DNA of 64,000 nt from Prochilodus magdalenae. Taxonomy: Eukaryota > Chordata > Actinopteri > Characiformes > Prochilodontidae. Location: the NCBI GenBank assembly GCA_024036415.1, contig JAMWET010000763.1:136501-200500 (forward strand), given 5' to 3'. The notes under the pieces were generated by a model. That model saw nothing but the letters and a program-made list of their open reading frames with translations. It was not told where the DNA came from and made no database searches. The first letter of the stretch is position 1; each line of letters opens with the position of its first letter. Shown here in pieces: positions 36,201 through 46,339 of the stretch. Both the position numbers and the translations under genes were made by a program.

Positions 36201-39200
36201 AGCAAGACAATGGAGGAGAGAGAGAGGGACAGGCAGCATCGCTTCTCCATTAATGGTCATTTCTATAATTACAAGGTAAGAGAATTGCTGAATGTTCAAT
36301 GACTGAGAACCTGGTGCATCAGTTACCACGTAAAATAGCTGAAGAAAGCCACACTGGACTGTTTAAGGCAGGGTTCAATGGAAAGAATGAGGATGGAGGT
36401 TGTTATGCTTTTATCATTTCAGACTTCAATCTTTACGCCATCATACGGGGCAACCACAAATGTCCGGATCAACAGCAGTATGAGGACACATGAGGTCATC
36501 AGTCAGCTTCTACATAAATTTAAGGTATGACCTGCATATATGAAATTCTATTATTGCTTATGGTATTTATCAGTATTGTGCAAAATCAGATACTGCCTTT
36601 AATCCATATAAAGTCCAGTCAAAGCGGTTCAAGAGATATAATATACTTTCATAAGGAAATTCAAACAAGTGAAACAGCAGGTGCTTCCAAATAATAAAAA
36701 AAGATAGGTTTATGAATAGGGAGGCTAAGCCTATTTTTTTCTCTTTGCAGTTTGTATTAAGCACTAAGCAAATATTACTTACAGTGGAGGAAATAAATAT
36801 TTGATCCCTTGCTGATTTTGTAAGTTTGGCCACTGACAAAGATATGAAGAGTCTATCATTTTAAAGGTAGGTTTATTTTAACAGCGAGAGATAGAATATC
36901 AAAAAGAAAGTCCAGAAAATTACATCGTATAAAATATATACATTTAATTGCATTTTGCATAGAGAAATACGTATTTGATCCTCTACCAATGGATTAATGT
37001 CCTCGTAATGGATTAAAATCCTGCAGTGCCCGCAAGGTCCCCCTGCTCAAGAAGGCATATGTGCAGGTACGTCTGAAGTGTGCCAATGAACACCTGGATG
37101 ATTCTGAGTGATTGGGAATGGAGCCGTATACTGTAAAATCCTGAATGACAACCTCCTTCCCTCCGCCAGGACATTAAAAATGGGTTGTGGCTGGGTCTTC
37201 CAGCACAACAATGACCCAAAACATACAGCCAAGGCAACAAAGGAGTGGCTCAAAAAGAAGCACATTAAAGTCATGGAGTGACCTAGTCATTATCCAGACC
37301 TTAAACCCATAGAAAACTGAAGGTCCGAGTTGCCAAGCAACAGCCTCAAAATCTTAATGATTTAGAGATGATCTGCAATGAGGAGTGGACCAAAATTCCT
37401 CCTGACATCTGCGCAAACCTCATCATCATCTACAAAAAACGTCTGACTGCCAACAAGGGTTTGGCCACCAAGTTTTAAGTCTTGTTTGCTAGAGGGATCA
37501 AATACTTATTTCTTTCTGCAAAATGCAATTAAATTTATATATTTTATACGATGTAATTTTCTGGATTTTCTTTTTGATATTCTATCTCTTCTGTCTATCC
37601 TTAAAATGATACTCTTTGAGACTCTTCATATCTTTGTCAGTGGGCAACCTTACAAAATCAGCAAGGGATCAAATATTTATTTCCTCCACAGTAAAAGAAA
37701 TAATGCATGATCTGTTTTTATTCATATTGTTTGTTTATTTATAACTATATTATTTTAACAATCATCTAAACAGCCTTCGTCAGAGTTGAGGTTGAGGTAT
37801 TCTGGGATATAGAACTCATAGTGTTATCAGCACTACATGAATTTCTCACTGACATTAACTTTCATTTAACTTGACATTTAACTTAATTAAATGACCTATA
37901 CTGGTGTCACACTTTTAATATACTGAAAAAAGCTTTTATTCAATTCAAGGCGAGAAGCAACACTTCTGTTGCTTCTTCTGGCTGTTTCAGACACAGACAA
38001 AGTTAGCTAACTAACAAGCATCTACAGCAGCTGTACTGCTACTCACTGTTTTACTCTCCTTATTAATGATTCTGAAGGTGTAATGTTTATTTTAGTCATC
38101 TTTCAGCCAAAATCCTGTCACAGCTATAGCAGCTTCTGACTGACCAGAGCAAGTAAGACCCATGCCCAGGTCTGATATAATTGGCTTACTAATTTGTGGG
38201 TCTGGTATAATTGAAGGAGTTGATTTAAACAGGCTAACCCTCCCGCCCCTTAAAACAGGCCTAGCTGCGCCCATGCAAAAATTTATTCTCAACAACACCC
38301 CTGAAGAACTGGTAGAGGTCTGTCCTCATCTTTTCTCATGAGATAAACGGCACTTAAAGGGGGCAGTAAAAGATTAAAATCCAATATGCACCATTTAATG
38401 TGGAATGGGAAAAAGAAACCAACGTTAGCTTCATGAAGAGTTGAAAGGCATTGAAATAAATCAGGAGGTTGATCTGTTTCTGCTGAATCATGTTCTCTGC
38501 TTTTACCTGAGGTTGAAATATGAATAACTTGTCCTTAATCACCTTTTAGACAGTAAAATAAATGAAAAGGTTATCTCTGACTGCTGTACAGTATTTTATA
38601 TTATGTATTATAATAACATACAGGGGTTGGACAATGAAACTGAAACACCTGTCATTTTAGTGTGGGAGGTCTCATGGCTAAATTGGACCAGCCTGGTGGC
38701 CAATCTTCATTAATTGCACATTGCACCAGTAAGAGCAGAGTGTGAAGGTTCAGTTAGCAGGTAAGAGCACAGTTCTGCTCAAAATATTGCAATGCACACA
38801 ACATTATGGGTGACATACCAGAGTTCAAAAGAGGCCAAATTGTTGGTGCACGTCTTGCTGGCGCATCTGTGACCAAGACAGGAAGTCTTTGTGATGTATC
38901 AAGAGCCACGGTATCCAGGGTAATGTCAGCATACCACCAAAAAGGACGAACCACATCCAACAGGATTAACTGTGGACGCAAGAGGAAGCTGTCTGAAAGA
39001 GATGTTCGGGTGCTAACCCGGATTGTATCCAAAAAACATAAACCACGGCTGCCCAAATGACGCTGTATTGGCCACAAAAGGAGGCCCTACACCATACTAA
39101 TAAATGATTGTGGTCTAAAACCAGGTGTTTCAGTTTCATTGTCCAACCCCTGTATATGAATATAATACATATAAGACACATAAAACATATATGTCAATAG

Positions 39201-42200
39201 GTCTGCCTTTTTCATTCTGTGATCCTTACACGTGTGGTTTAAACATGTTGACATGTAATCACCTCTGTTGCAGATAGAAAATGATCCAAGTGAATTTGCA
39301 CTGTACTGCATCCATCAAAGTGGAGGTATGTGTACTTCAATCTCAGTGTGAACCAGTATACTACATGTCCAAACATTTGTGGACACCTGCCCAAACAATC
39401 AAGTTACTAATTAGGAATGCACAATGATATTGGAATCATATCTGTATGACAAAAAAATATTACTTTGAAACCGATATTCAAAGACACATTTCTTTTAGAG
39501 CACCGTTAACATTCAGGCAGTGCTGACTGAGCTACATCAGCGCAGCTAAAATGTCCCAAACAAACACAATCCACATTTACTCAGGGAGATCAGCTCCTTT
39601 AGAATCACACACATTCCACAAAAGCAGTCGATAAGACACAATCTTTACAGCAAAGGTGCTGGAGTTTATCACCCCGGACTTCTGTTTACCAACTAACTCA
39701 GTCAAAATGATCTTTCCCACATAACCCGACTGGAGCTACACAGTTGTGTGGTGTCCACCTGTATGGTGTAATGGTGCTGTAAGTCGCTAATGTTGACGTA
39801 TCTTCATTCAACAAAATGGTTTAGAATTTATGGATGCTGCGTTAGAACTTTTCTGTGAGGATTTCATTGAAGAGTAGAGAGGTCAGGTACTAATGCTGGG
39901 GCATTGCTGTGAAGATTTAACTGACCATTAGTTACATAAGGCACTGATGCTGGAACATTGCTGTGAGGATTTGATTTAACAATAGAGAGTTCAGGTACTG
40001 ATGCTAGAACATTGCTATGAGGATTTGACTGAACATTAGTGATTCAGGTACTAACGCTAGAACATTGCTATGAGGATTTGAATGAACATTAGTGATGTCA
40101 GGTACTGATGTCGAACTGAGTATCACTAATAGATCACTTTAACTGATTTCAAATGTACTGAATGGAGCTCCATCACTCCAGAGAAAACAGTTCCACTGCT
40201 GGGGAGTTTTGTAGTCATCCAGTCCACACATGGCATTGAACATGCTGAGTTTCGGCTTATGTACAATACTAGAGTGGTCCAGAAAGGGTGTCTGGATTGA
40301 ACATAGTGGTCCTTGTTTCATAATATGCACCTGCTTTTGAATGCAGTCTAGGTAAAAGGTTACAGGTAATCGTGTCAGGTATCATTTTAGAGCCTTTTTA
40401 TTTTAAACTGTCTTTTAAACAGCTCATTTATAGGCCTCGCTCTTGTATTAAAGCCTGCCTGCTGCTCAGTTCATCAGTGTATCCTGCGAACACTGTTTGT
40501 ACAGGAGTGGCGAAGTTTCCATCTCTTAACGCAGAAAGCTAACTCAAGGCTGCTTTGTGTTTAACCAGCACCTCACCCGCTGGATTATGGGGGCTTTTCA
40601 GCTGCCATATCCAGAGGCTCCAAAGGCCTAACAGCTTGTTCTGTGAGTTTGTTCCCAATGTCTGACATCATATTAGGGTAGGCACAGTCATCCAAGGTAC
40701 ACAGTGCGCTGCATGCTTATTTTAGTTTATCAGTGACATATGAGTCTGCACTTCCAGTTCTGGAAGCAGCCAGTACAGTATCTGCTAGTCATGAGGTCTT
40801 ATCCTATTGGCACACTCTTCCTGATCCTTCTCGAATTGCGCTTGTATTAGGAACTGATAAGGAAAAATGTTTTTCTGAAGAAATAAGACAAATAAAAAGT
40901 TAGTCAGCACAAGATAAAGTTTTGCGTCACCTCATTCCCAGACTAGTAATGAAGTTGTCCGGATATGGACCATTGTTATTAACTATATTATGGCACAGAC
41001 CTAATCTTCAGTTATTTCAGACATCTGATGTTTGCTTTTTCTTAAATCATCACACTATTACATTAAACTGGTATCTCTAATAGACTTGCCTATGTTTTTT
41101 TTTCTGTAAAGCTGTATTGTAATCTGTTATCAATAAAATAGGACAAAGTGTAATGCATTGCTAAGAATAATAGTAACAGCTATCTTGAGGCTTGATATTT
41201 GCCTGTACATTTGTTCAGTCCCACAGATGAAAGGATTTCATCGTTAAAAAAAACAAGCTGATGCTAGTTTGAGGGTTCCCAGGGTCTTATGTTTCCAGTG
41301 TATACAAAATACTGTATATTGGACCTTAATGTAGTACATTAAAGAAACCTAAGAAAGATTTCCTAAGGCAAGGTTAGGATTAATTAATAAATATTCTACA
41401 AGGACTATTAAGAAGCAGAACATAGCAAATTAAATTCTGGAATATTTATTTATAGACAAAAAGTATACATTAGATCAAAGTCTACTTTCATATTGACTCA
41501 AGGGGCGCCTTTAATAATGTATGAAATTGATACTCTTTCTGTTACTTTAGGCCTGTCGTGAGATAAAAAAGAGGGGACTTTACTACAGTTCACTTTTGCA
41601 TAAATGACACACAGCATGAGAACATTAGTCTGTAGTGTGTCTGTTTGTTAACAGTGTTGGTGGACGTGAACTGAACACTGCCAGGTGACTCCTTCAACAA
41701 CAGTCTGTCAATAATTTTCAAAAAGATCCTGCTATATTCACTTTATAGCCATAGCAATATAGTGATGATGATTAGTTAGTCAGTGAAGTCAGTTTGTTGC
41801 CACCAGCCATGGGGGAACATGAAGCTAAGCCTAGAGCAAATTGTTAGAGAAACCATTCTCTGTGTAAAGCAAGGCTGTGCACAAATGCCAATATGACTTA
41901 CTAACACTAACAAGATAAAGGTGAGTGTATGTAAAGCTCACAGTGACTTTTCTAAGCTATAGTGACATATATATGCATCTCTTGCTTTACTATACAAACA
42001 TCAGACGCAGCTGGAATTTAGTAAATAATACAGTTTTTTACTTTATATATTTTAGCTAAGACAACCTAAAGCAGGTGGCTAAGCAAGTAGTACTATTCTA
42101 GGCACGGCTAGTCCCCATGCTAGGCTAACTCATTACAATCTCATTAATTCATTACAATCTGATGCCATTCTTTTAACCATAAACTTGACTAATTTATCTC

Positions 42201-43746
42201 AGACTGCTGTTCACTACACCAGAGGTAAGGGAATCAGTGTGTTTTGTGGTGTTTGTTCATCACGTTATTGCCATTTATTTACATAGTGAGATAATGGCAA
42301 AAACTAGCACCTTAAGCAATGGCCACTTTTTTAGAGGGGAAGACTAACTACTCCAGTTGCTTTCATCGATAGTCAACTTTAGCTCATTGGCTCCTTTGAA
42401 GAGGCAGGGTCTGTTACTCAACCTACTGATTTCCTCTGCCTATTTAATAATCTGATGTTTCAATTCCATGATGATTTTAATTTCCATGACATAAGCCTAC
42501 AGCCTTGTCCAAAGTTAGTTACCTACATGATTACCTGCTTTTTCTCCCCTGAGGTTAGCTAGACAGTCTTTCGTTAATAGCAAAATCAGTCACACACCCT
42601 TACCAAACATTTTGACCATGTTTGAAGTCTTGTAAATCCAACCTGTTTTTACTTTATCCTGTTTTTTCTTTAATCTTGACCAAAGAAAAAAGAAAGCTGA
42701 GCAGCTCAGATCTTCCACTGTGGGAGCGTTTTCTTCAGGGACCCTCAGAAAGCATAGTGAGAATTTTCCTCATGGACACAGATGAACAAGAAGTTAGCAT
42801 GGATGTAAGTAAAGTTCTGAAATATTGGTATATGTTGTGCATCTATCCCAAGTCATGGAATCTAAACAAACTCTTCAATGGTTTATTAGGTGGCACAGTA
42901 CCTCAATTTAGAGCTGCCTATTCTGCAGCGAGTTCTCCTAAAGCTACAAGAAGAGGAGAACCACGAAATACAGCGCATTGTCTCTAAGTGAGTATTAGTG
43001 AGAGATGCTTACACCTGTAAATGTTTAAAATGTACATTATGGTTCAGATTTTGTAATGTTTGCGCAAAGACAATCACAATTAACTGTATATATGCAGCAG
43101 CTATTTAAAACCCATCATAATATCAGCCCTATATATAGGGTTTAAAAAAATTGTCCAGCGCTCCCAGGACCAAAAAAAATTGTCACCTTGTGTGCTTAAG
43201 GTGGTAGTGACACCATGCTTGTTTCGGGCAGTGGTAATAGATTGAATCTATATAGAGTACTTCTATTTGGGCATACCAAAGACCATGGAAGTGTATGGTC
43301 ATACGGGGCTACCACCAGTCTACCAGAAATTCTTTGATGCAAGAGTGGCTGAACATCGATGTCATCTGCATCCAGAAACTTGCCCAGTATATGTCAAGTC
43401 GAATTGCAGCTGTCGTCTGTGATTGTGGTTGTATTACATGCTATTAGGTGTGTTTCAGTCACACTATTTTTTTTGTCTGGTAAGCTTATTTATAGAGGTT
43501 TTATTCTTAGAATTATATTGTTAAAGAAACAGTGGTATGCAAAAAGATCTCCTGAGCTTCATCAGTCCATACCACACATGTAAAATGAGTCAGCCTAGTT
43601 TAGATTCCTCTTTCTTCTGAGGACTCCTCCGTGAAGGTCATATTTGTGGTGATGTCATTGCACACTAGAACAGAGTGTTACCACTCCAGACTGGACCAAT
43701 CTATTGAGTGGAGGAAACAAGCGGAATGACTAACCTTCCTCTGTGT

Positions 43747-43809
<63 letters not shown>

Positions 43810-44630
43810 ACTAGCCGAATAAAACCGAATAATAAAATCAAACAGTCCTGTAGTCTAAGTTGTAATTACTATCATACACTCAAGGTGGTGCTGTGCCATG
43901 GAATATTGGCACTGCTGTGCTACAGTTAAAGGCCTTAGTGTATTGTGTAAACATCAGTACCTAACCCCACTAATACTCTTGTGGCTGAATGCAATCAAAT
44001 TCTTACACCAGTGTTTCAATATGTTGTGTAAAGCCTTCCCGTAAGTTTGTTTCAACATTAAAGAGGGGAGCAAATTGGCCAAAATGATGCTGGATGAAGA
44101 TATGTCTACCAACTTCTGTAAATGCTGTGTAGTTTGGACAGCTTGCCAAAGATATTATGCATTAAACACATTATCCTATCACACTGTCCGAACTGCCCGA
44201 ATGCCGATAATTATCACCTTTTAGTAAATCTGACCCCAAATGTCCACAAGTATATAGAAACCCCCTATAATTAATAACTTCAAGTACTTTAAAGGGCTCT
44301 CATTGCTGATAATGGCTTGTTTAATATACCTAGAAAAAAATTTGTGTGTAATAATTCCACTTCAGATAAAGTTACTGCAGTTAAGACCACCACCTGCCAT
44401 CAAAACATGGTTGGAGAAACTAAACTATTACGTAAATGAAATGACCATTCCTCCATAATTGATAATTGGTAATCACCCAGCTTTTAACTGTGCTTGAATG
44501 TACATCAAGCTCATAATTACAGACACAGATTAACTGTCATTTTTCTGAATGCAGGTACAGGCTCCAGCACAATCTCCTATCACACTGCCTGAGCTCAAAG
44601 CTGACGTCAAAGACAGAGACGACTGTGTAA
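30219..44630 (+). CDS. rassf6: rassf6: Ras association domain family member 6, ten coding exons
   Basis: RASSF6 is a Ras-effector scaffold that binds active Ras through its RA domain and MST kinases through its SARAH domain, linking to apoptosis and Hippo signalling. Ten exons join without a break into 344 residues: 30219-30277, 31212-31290, 33948-34102, 34192-34292, 36082-36275, 36423-36524, 39274-39325, 42686-42804, 42890-42987 and 44555-44630. The RASSF6-type marker [10 protein letters not shown] is at residues 99-108. The RA domain spans about residues 197-285, starting with [14 protein letters not shown] begins at [10 protein letters not shown] (288) and runs to about 336. The protein ends in KTETTV, as human RASSF6 does. 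RASSF2 and RASSF4 lack the [10 protein letters not shown] block as I recall them. Human RASSF6 is 337-369 residues, so the length fits. No stop, frameshift or bad phase. Confidence 0.95.
30640..31075. repeat. Interspersed repeat family 3, two or more tandem copies
   Basis: Blocks 'tatagaaccat', 'gaatgtg.t..atat' and 'ctccatcaat.tgaaga' alternate several times, probably nested or head-to-tail copies of one MITE-like family. It fills most of rassf6 intron 1. Confidence 0.6.
31212..31290 (+). CDS. rassf6: rassf6 exon 2
   Basis: The acceptor is TTTACACAG and the donor AATGAG|GTAACA. It encodes [17 protein letters not shown]..., matching human LNSLLKTYNIFYENQ. Joining the AG of exon 1 to the first G gives Arg20. 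Confidence 0.93.
31291..33947. other. rassf6 intron 2
   Basis: No exon or clear mobile element. A minus-strand open frame of 118 codons at 33121-33477 is unexplained. A short (AT)n lies near 32185. Confidence 0.5.
33121..33477 (-). other. Unidentified 118-codon open frame
   Basis: An open frame on the strand opposite to rassf6, inside intron 2. It has motifs such as [15 protein letters not shown] and [11 protein letters not shown] but matches no family I recognise. It has a Met start, no signal peptide and no visible splice context. It may be a transposon-derived fragment or chance. Confidence 0.2.
33948..34102 (+). CDS. rassf6: rassf6 exon 3
   Basis: The acceptor is GAATTCAG and the donor AAGAG|GTCATA. 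It encodes [20 protein letters not shown] and [10 protein letters not shown], matching human [20 protein letters not shown]. The last third is a Ser/Pro-rich linker. Phase 2. Confidence 0.93.
34192..34292 (+). CDS. rassf6: rassf6 exon 4 ([10 protein letters not shown] exon)
   Basis: The acceptor is GTTTATCAG and the donor CACAG|GTTACA. It encodes the RASSF6 hallmark [10 protein letters not shown] and an acidic stretch. Phases 2 in, 1 out. Confidence 0.92.
34950..35450. mobile_element. TIR-bearing MITE family 1, copy C
   Basis: Starts near GGTATCATCTATCTGCAT, shares 'ttaccctcttcaagttgtc' and 'atcagttatcaac' with copies A and B, and ends with the inverse block GAAAAGATGAG...TTTATGGTAAAGATAATTA. 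Lies in rassf6 intron 4. Confidence 0.7.
35830..35945. mobile_element. TIR-bearing MITE family 1, copy D (one end)
   Basis: It carries only the left arm: 'ctatagaaacaca', 'gaccataaagataca', and TCTTTCCCATTGGCTCCTGG. Together with copy C, this places two family members in inverted or nested arrangement just before exon 5 of rassf6. Confidence 0.65.
36082..36275 (+). CDS. rassf6: rassf6 exon 5
   Basis: The acceptor is TGATGTAG and the donor TACAAG|GTAAGA. It encodes [18 protein letters not shown] and [18 protein letters not shown] sequence (here [14 protein letters not shown]), which leads into the RA domain in RASSF2/4/6. Confidence 0.95.
36423..36524 (+). CDS. rassf6: rassf6 exon 6 (RA domain start)
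   Basis: 34 codons in phase 0, [20 protein letters not shown] then [14 protein letters not shown], matching the first RA-domain strands and helix. Acceptor ATTTCAG, donor AAG|GTATGA. Confidence 0.95.
36782..37691 (+). mobile_element. Deleted Tc1-like transposon with ~200-bp TIRs
   Basis: The left arm (36782-36981) and the right arm (37493-37691) are inverted copies of about 200 bp, starting C(A/T)GTGGAGGAAATAAATATT and flanked by TA on both sides. The interior encodes the end of a Tc1 transposase ([19 protein letters not shown], then NPIEN-like, then a stop near 37477), broken by stops. The N-terminal part is missing. Lies in rassf6 intron 6. Confidence 0.9.
38621..39152 (+). mobile_element. 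Deleted Tc1-like transposon with perfect 31-bp TIRs
   Basis: Both ends begin CAGGGGTTGGACAATGAAAC, and the inverted repeats match over 31 bases. TA flanks both ends. An 84-codon frame at 38806-39060 encodes the paired-like DNA-binding part of a Tc1 transposase ([39 protein letters not shown]). The DDE part has been lost by internal deletion. Confidence 0.93.
39274..39325 (+). CDS. rassf6: rassf6 exon 7 (RA domain)
   Basis: A 52-bp exon encoding [17 protein letters not shown]. The acceptor is CTGTTGCAG and the donor GGAG|GTATGT. It lies 121 bp after the Tc1-like element at 38621-39152. Confidence 0.94.
39850..40115. repeat. Tandem repeat, period about 54 bp
   Basis: The unit with 'aacattgct.tgaggattt' and 'attag.gatgtcaggtactga' recurs, with CATTGCT at 39902, 39956, 40010 and 40063. 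That is about 4.5 imperfect copies. Lies in rassf6 intron 7. Confidence 0.85.
40138..40330. mobile_element. Fragment of a common fish DNA transposon
   Basis: 'ccatcactccagagaaaaca' and 'tccagtccacacatggcatt' resemble a short non-autonomous DNA element I remember from many fish genomes. Its typical end (tgtccaaacatttgtggaca) appears separately at 39367. Assignment from memory. Confidence 0.45.
40331..42685. other. rassf6 intron 7, rest
   Basis: No exon or element recognised. Confidence 0.5.
42686..42804 (+). CDS. rassf6: rassf6 exon 8 (RA domain end)
   Basis: It encodes [20 protein letters not shown] and [10 protein letters not shown], matching human [20 protein letters not shown]. Acceptor GACCAAAG after a pyrimidine tract, donor GGAT|GTAAGT. 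Confidence 0.94.
42890..42987 (+). CDS. rassf6: rassf6 exon 9 (SARAH domain)
   Basis: It encodes [20 protein letters not shown] then [12 protein letters not shown], the SARAH helix that pairs with MST kinases. Acceptor TTTATTAG, donor CTAA|GTGAGT. Confidence 0.94.
42988..44554. other. rassf6 intron 9
   Basis: Holds the GT microsatellite. Near 44232-44265 there is another DNA-transposon end (ccaaatgtccacaagtatat). No exon. Confidence 0.5.
43742..43808. repeat. (GT)n microsatellite
   Basis: A nearly pure GT run of about 67 bases in rassf6 intron 9. The Val/Cys-repeat open frame across it is an artefact. Confidence 0.98.
44555..44630 (+). CDS. rassf6: rassf6 last coding exon
   Basis: The acceptor is CTGAATGCAG. 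It encodes the end of the SARAH helix and SKTETTV before TAA; human RASSF6 also ends in KTETTV. Possible polyadenylation signals are ATTAAA at 44713 and AATAAA at 45283. Confidence 0.93.
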
Positions 44631-44712
44631 AAGAAGGAAGAACTGAAGTATGCTTTTCCAGTCGGTTCCACCCTCAGACTGATGGCCTGAGACTACTGTT
44701 TTGTACTGTAGC

Positions 44713-44718
44713 ATTAAA
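44713..44718 (+). terminator. Possible polyadenylation signal of rassf6 (ATTAAA)
   Basis: ATTAAA 83 bases after the rassf6 stop. A second candidate lies at 45283. Confidence 0.35.
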
Positions 44719-45282
44719 CTGAATGATGTAATTGTGCCTGTTTATGGTGCTGTGCTGTTGTAATGTAAATGTTGTAAAACTCTAAGTCTAATTTTGCTTT
44801 TTTCATTTCCTTTTCAACATTGTGTTATACTATAATGCTCTTTTGTACTGTAAGTGCTTTCAGGGAAGAGCAACTTGGAATCAAGTGTGGAAATCCTGCC
44901 TGAGAAAGAAATGAAGAAAGGGTTGCTAAGAGACGATTGGAAAGAACGGTATCATGACTGCAAATGAGTAATGGCGGTTGCCACCGCAGCAGTCTGGCAG
45001 GCATACTCCCTTCAGACAAGCACCAGACCTTTCATCGCTATTTTTCACCATACAAACTAGCAGCTGAACTGGTGCTGCGATGCTGCTGGTGTGTTTGCTA
45101 CTAGTGTATTTGTGCACATCACAAAAATGACAGACAGTCTGAAGACATATGTTTATTTCCATAACTTACAAATTCATCTCCATTTCCAAATCAGTACAAA
45201 ATGTAGATTTGTCATTTTCTCAGTTTTTAGTATCAAAATATTACTTCCCTTCCAGAGGGAGCCATTCTCATCTTAGTACATC

Positions 45283-45288
45283 AATAAA
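45283..45288 (+). terminator. Possible polyadenylation signal of rassf6 (AATAAA)
   Basis: Canonical hexamer 653 bases after the stop, before the convergent cystatin-like gene. Confidence 0.35.
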
Positions 45289-45939
45289 CCTCAAGTCGTT
45301 CCCTACAACAGTTAGACATCATCTAAGAGAGAGGAGATTCCTCCACTCCAGTCATAACAAAGGATCCTTTATAAGAAGTCAGAGACCACCTTCATTATGG
45401 TTTCCAGTCAAAACATTCACTAATAACTTATTTCTTTTTCAGCACCAGGAAAACAGAAAATGCCATAAAGCTTCCAACTAAAATTAACATCAGACATTTA
45501 ATGTCTTTATTAGAGCTTCCATTCCTTTTTTTGAGGTCAGTTTTTCAAATACATATACTGAATCTTTATATTTTCTCACACCATCTAGGTTTTCTGTTTC
45601 TTTGAATCCAGTCCAATTCTTGGAATTCCAGTCTACCATTCTGAGAAGTGAAGCTTCTTTGTTTAACATGTCTGCTTTTCTCAGTGAGGAGTGTCTTAAA
45701 CAGTTACACATCCTTTCAGATCAATAGCACTGAGTTGTTTTTCCACAGTGGAAAAATAGACTGAAAAACAGGTCATTTAAACAAGAAGCTGGGAAACAAG
45801 AAGCCAACTTATATCAGACTGGACCTGACCTGTCTGACCTGGATCAGTGCAACACAGCACTGGCACTATAACTTCTCCTAAAAGAGGGATCAAAACTGTT
45901 AGTGGCCACACTGCAGACAAGGCTAAATATTTACAAATA

Positions 45940-45945
45940 TTTATT
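45940..45945 (-). terminator. Possible polyadenylation signal of the cystatin-like gene
   Basis: AATAAA on the minus strand 314 bases after the stop. Confidence 0.4.
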
Positions 45946-46258
45946 TTCTTTTTCTTTGCCAATTTAGTGCTAGCTAATGTCAACAGAGGTTTACATTTTC
46001 TTGAAAGTTCTCATTTACTAGCTGTTGGTTTTTGAACTCAAGGTTTGGAAGCACAGAAGCTCCTGTTTTCCAATTTCTTATGCAAGTAGATATTGTTTTT
46101 AATCATCTTTAGAAATGTTTCCTGAAAAATGAATAACTTGTACCTAAAGGCCATTGCAACCAGAAATTAAAGAAATGAAGGGTGGTCTCACAAAGGTGGT
46201 TTGACATTTGCCAAGTATTGTAGATAAGTACAGTCTCAGCTTCACACTGAAAGCAGGA

Positions 46259-46339
46259 TCATTTCTTACAGGAGACCTTATTCACAACATACTGATCGTT
46301 CCTTGGGTTGAACTCAATCTCAAAGATGCAGGTCAGCCG
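46259..46339 (-). CDS. cystatin-like exon 4
   Basis: The acceptor is CTTTTTTTAG. It encodes [20 protein letters not shown] and KVSCKK, then TGA. It carries the second disulfide pair. Confidence 0.9.
   Translation of the reverse strand, partial: RLTCIFEIEFNPRNDQYVVNKVSCKK

Larger units (their letters stand above)
44719..46258. other. Convergent intergenic region and 3' UTRs
   Basis: Holds the 3' ends of rassf6 and of the cystatin-like gene. A minus-strand open frame of 73 codons at 45490-45711 has no recognised domain. Confidence 0.4.

Noticed and set aside
43708..43929. Open frame with a Val/Cys repeat
   Set aside because: Product of the GT microsatellite.
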